From Chamaelirium japonicum (Eukaryota; Streptophyta; Magnoliopsida; Liliales; Melanthiaceae), in contig CANTAL010000104.1 of assembly GCA_947650365.1 (NCBI GenBank), forward strand, positions 186,001-250,000: a DNA stretch of 64,000 nt, given 5' to 3'. Position 1 is the stretch's first letter, and each line of letters opens with the position of its first letter. A program made the position numbers and the translations under genes. The notes under the pieces were generated by a model. That model ran no database searches, was not told the DNA's origin, and was given only the letters and a program-made list of their open reading frames with translations. Below are positions 63,936 through 64,000 of this stretch, one piece after another.

Positions 63936-64000
63936 GCTCGAATGTATCCATTCTAATCCATTCGTACGATCCATTCTAATCCATTCGTATGATCCATTCT
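63936..64000 (+). repeat. Plus satellite block 77 (right edge cut)
   Basis: TCGAATGTATCC then TAATCCATTCG units, as in blocks 11 and 19; leaves the window. Confidence 0.92.

Larger units (their letters stand above)
1..64000. repeat. 23-bp satellite array with frequent strand inversion
   Basis: Every line of the window is made of the same monomer, CATTCGTACGATC plus CATTCTAATT, or its reverse complement, with a minority of 28-bp (AATGT-inserted) and 33-bp (extra 10-bp half) forms. The monomer holds one RsaI site (GTAC), one DpnII site (GATC) and one BsiWI-type palindrome (CGTACG). Typical changes are CGTACG to CATACG, CGTATG, CGTACA or CGCACG; GATCC to GATCT; CATTC to CTTTC or CCTTC; CTAATT to CTATTT or CTTACT. 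No stretch above about 30 bp departs from the monomer family, so no intergenic or unique segment exists here. It is an uncharacterised nuclear satellite of a eukaryote. The array runs off both ends of the window. The family itself is certain; its chromosomal position and any function are inference. Confidence 0.98.

Noticed and set aside
1-64000. CRISPR array
   Set aside because: The repeat period is 23 bp with no unique spacers, strand flips throughout, and no cas-like genes.
1-64000. Transposons, LINEs, SINEs, or virus-like elements inserted in the array
   Set aside because: No stretch of non-satellite sequence long enough to be an element was found, and no terminal repeats or target duplications apart from the satellite's own inverted structure.
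1-64000. CENP-B box in the monomer
   Set aside because: ATTCGTACGATCC shares TTCG, the following A and a C with the mammalian box, but the conserved CGGG is absent (CATT instead). I consider this chance similarity.
1-64000. Human satellite II/III (CATTC)n
   Set aside because: The pentamer is present twice per monomer, but the monomer also holds constant GTACGATC and TAATT and lacks runs of CATTC; it is not the human family.
1-64000. Telomeric or simple microsatellite repeats, tRNA or rRNA genes
   Set aside because: No TTAGGG/TTTAGGG-like runs and no cloverleaf or rRNA-like conserved sequence outside the 23-bp family.
1-64000. All inversions are assembly errors
   Set aside because: Recurrent junctions carry the same local flanks but independent point differences at different sites, which is unlike random misjoins. 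Individual junctions, mainly the single ones and those at 42.3-46.4 kb, could still be artefacts.

Overview
The whole window is one tandem-repeat (satellite) array. I found no gene, RNA gene, transposon, virus-like element or unique-sequence island in its 64 kb. The monomer is 23 bp: CATTCGTACGATC (13 bp) followed by CATTCTAATT (10 bp). It is about 35% G+C with two CpG sites, and it contains the 8-bp palindrome TCGTACGA. A common 28-bp variant carries five extra bases (CGCACGAATGTATCC in place of CGTACGATCC). This points to a eukaryotic nuclear chromosome, most likely a heterochromatic (centromeric, pericentromeric, subtelomeric or sex-chromosome) satellite block. The usual monomer variants are CpG to TpG/CpA transitions, which suggests a host that methylates CpG. 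I cannot name the species.

The array keeps flipping strand. I map 77 blocks, alternating between plus units (CATTCTAATT reading left to right) and minus units (AATTAGAATG reading left to right), with 76 switches, about one per 840 bp. By my tally plus blocks total about 30.3 kb and minus blocks about 33.7 kb. Blocks run from about 20 bp to about 2.5 kb. Boundaries given are junction centres, good to roughly 10 bp.

The junctions are not independent. Closing (plus to minus) classes: P1, CATTCGTACGAATG preceded by CACACGAATGTATCC (seven); P2, CATTCGTACGAATGGATAC (six); P3, TCCAT-A/T-ATGGA (seven); P4, a perfect 40-bp palindrome (two); P5, CGTACGATCGTACG or near it (two); P6, CCTTCGTACGAATG (two); P7, GATCCTGAATTAG (two); P8, ATTCAGGATCG (two). 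Opening (minus to plus) classes: M1, GGATCGTACGAATTCATTC (ten); M2, GAATGAATTCGTACGATCC (four); M3, CATTCGTGCGATCC (three); M4, GGATCGTACGATCC (two); M5, GAATCGTACGATCC (two), and its mirror M6, GGATCGTACGATTC (two); M7, GAATSCACGATCCATGC (two); M8, CATTCGAGCGTACGATCC and its mirror (two); M9, GGATCATTCGTATGATCC (two); M10, GGATCGCACGAATGTATCC (two). About 61 of 76 junctions fall in these classes and 15 are single. So a limited set of inversion events was copied by later multi-kilobase duplication.

Region by region: 0-18 kb is a mosaic of 0.2-1.9 kb blocks, including a 1.6-kb segment present at 5.6 and again at 10.6 kb. From 18.7 to 21.1 kb is a long minus block. 21-25.6 kb is mixed. 25.6-31.4 kb is a tandem pair of 2.8-2.9 kb higher-order units, with a third fragment at 31.7-32.05 kb. 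32.75-39.04 kb is a tandem pair with an exact 3,150-bp offset. 39-42 kb is mixed. 42.3-46.4 kb has the densest strand switching. 46.4-53.3 kb is mixed. 53.35-61.1 kb holds three copies of a roughly 3.1-kb unit, the middle one shortened by about 1.4 kb. 61.5-64 kb repeats segments seen at 16.2 kb and, inverted, at 48.4 kb.

The only open reading frames of note are chance products of monomers whose TAA has mutated. The interest of the window lies in its architecture: repeated strand inversion centred on palindromes inside the monomer, followed by nested higher-order duplication.
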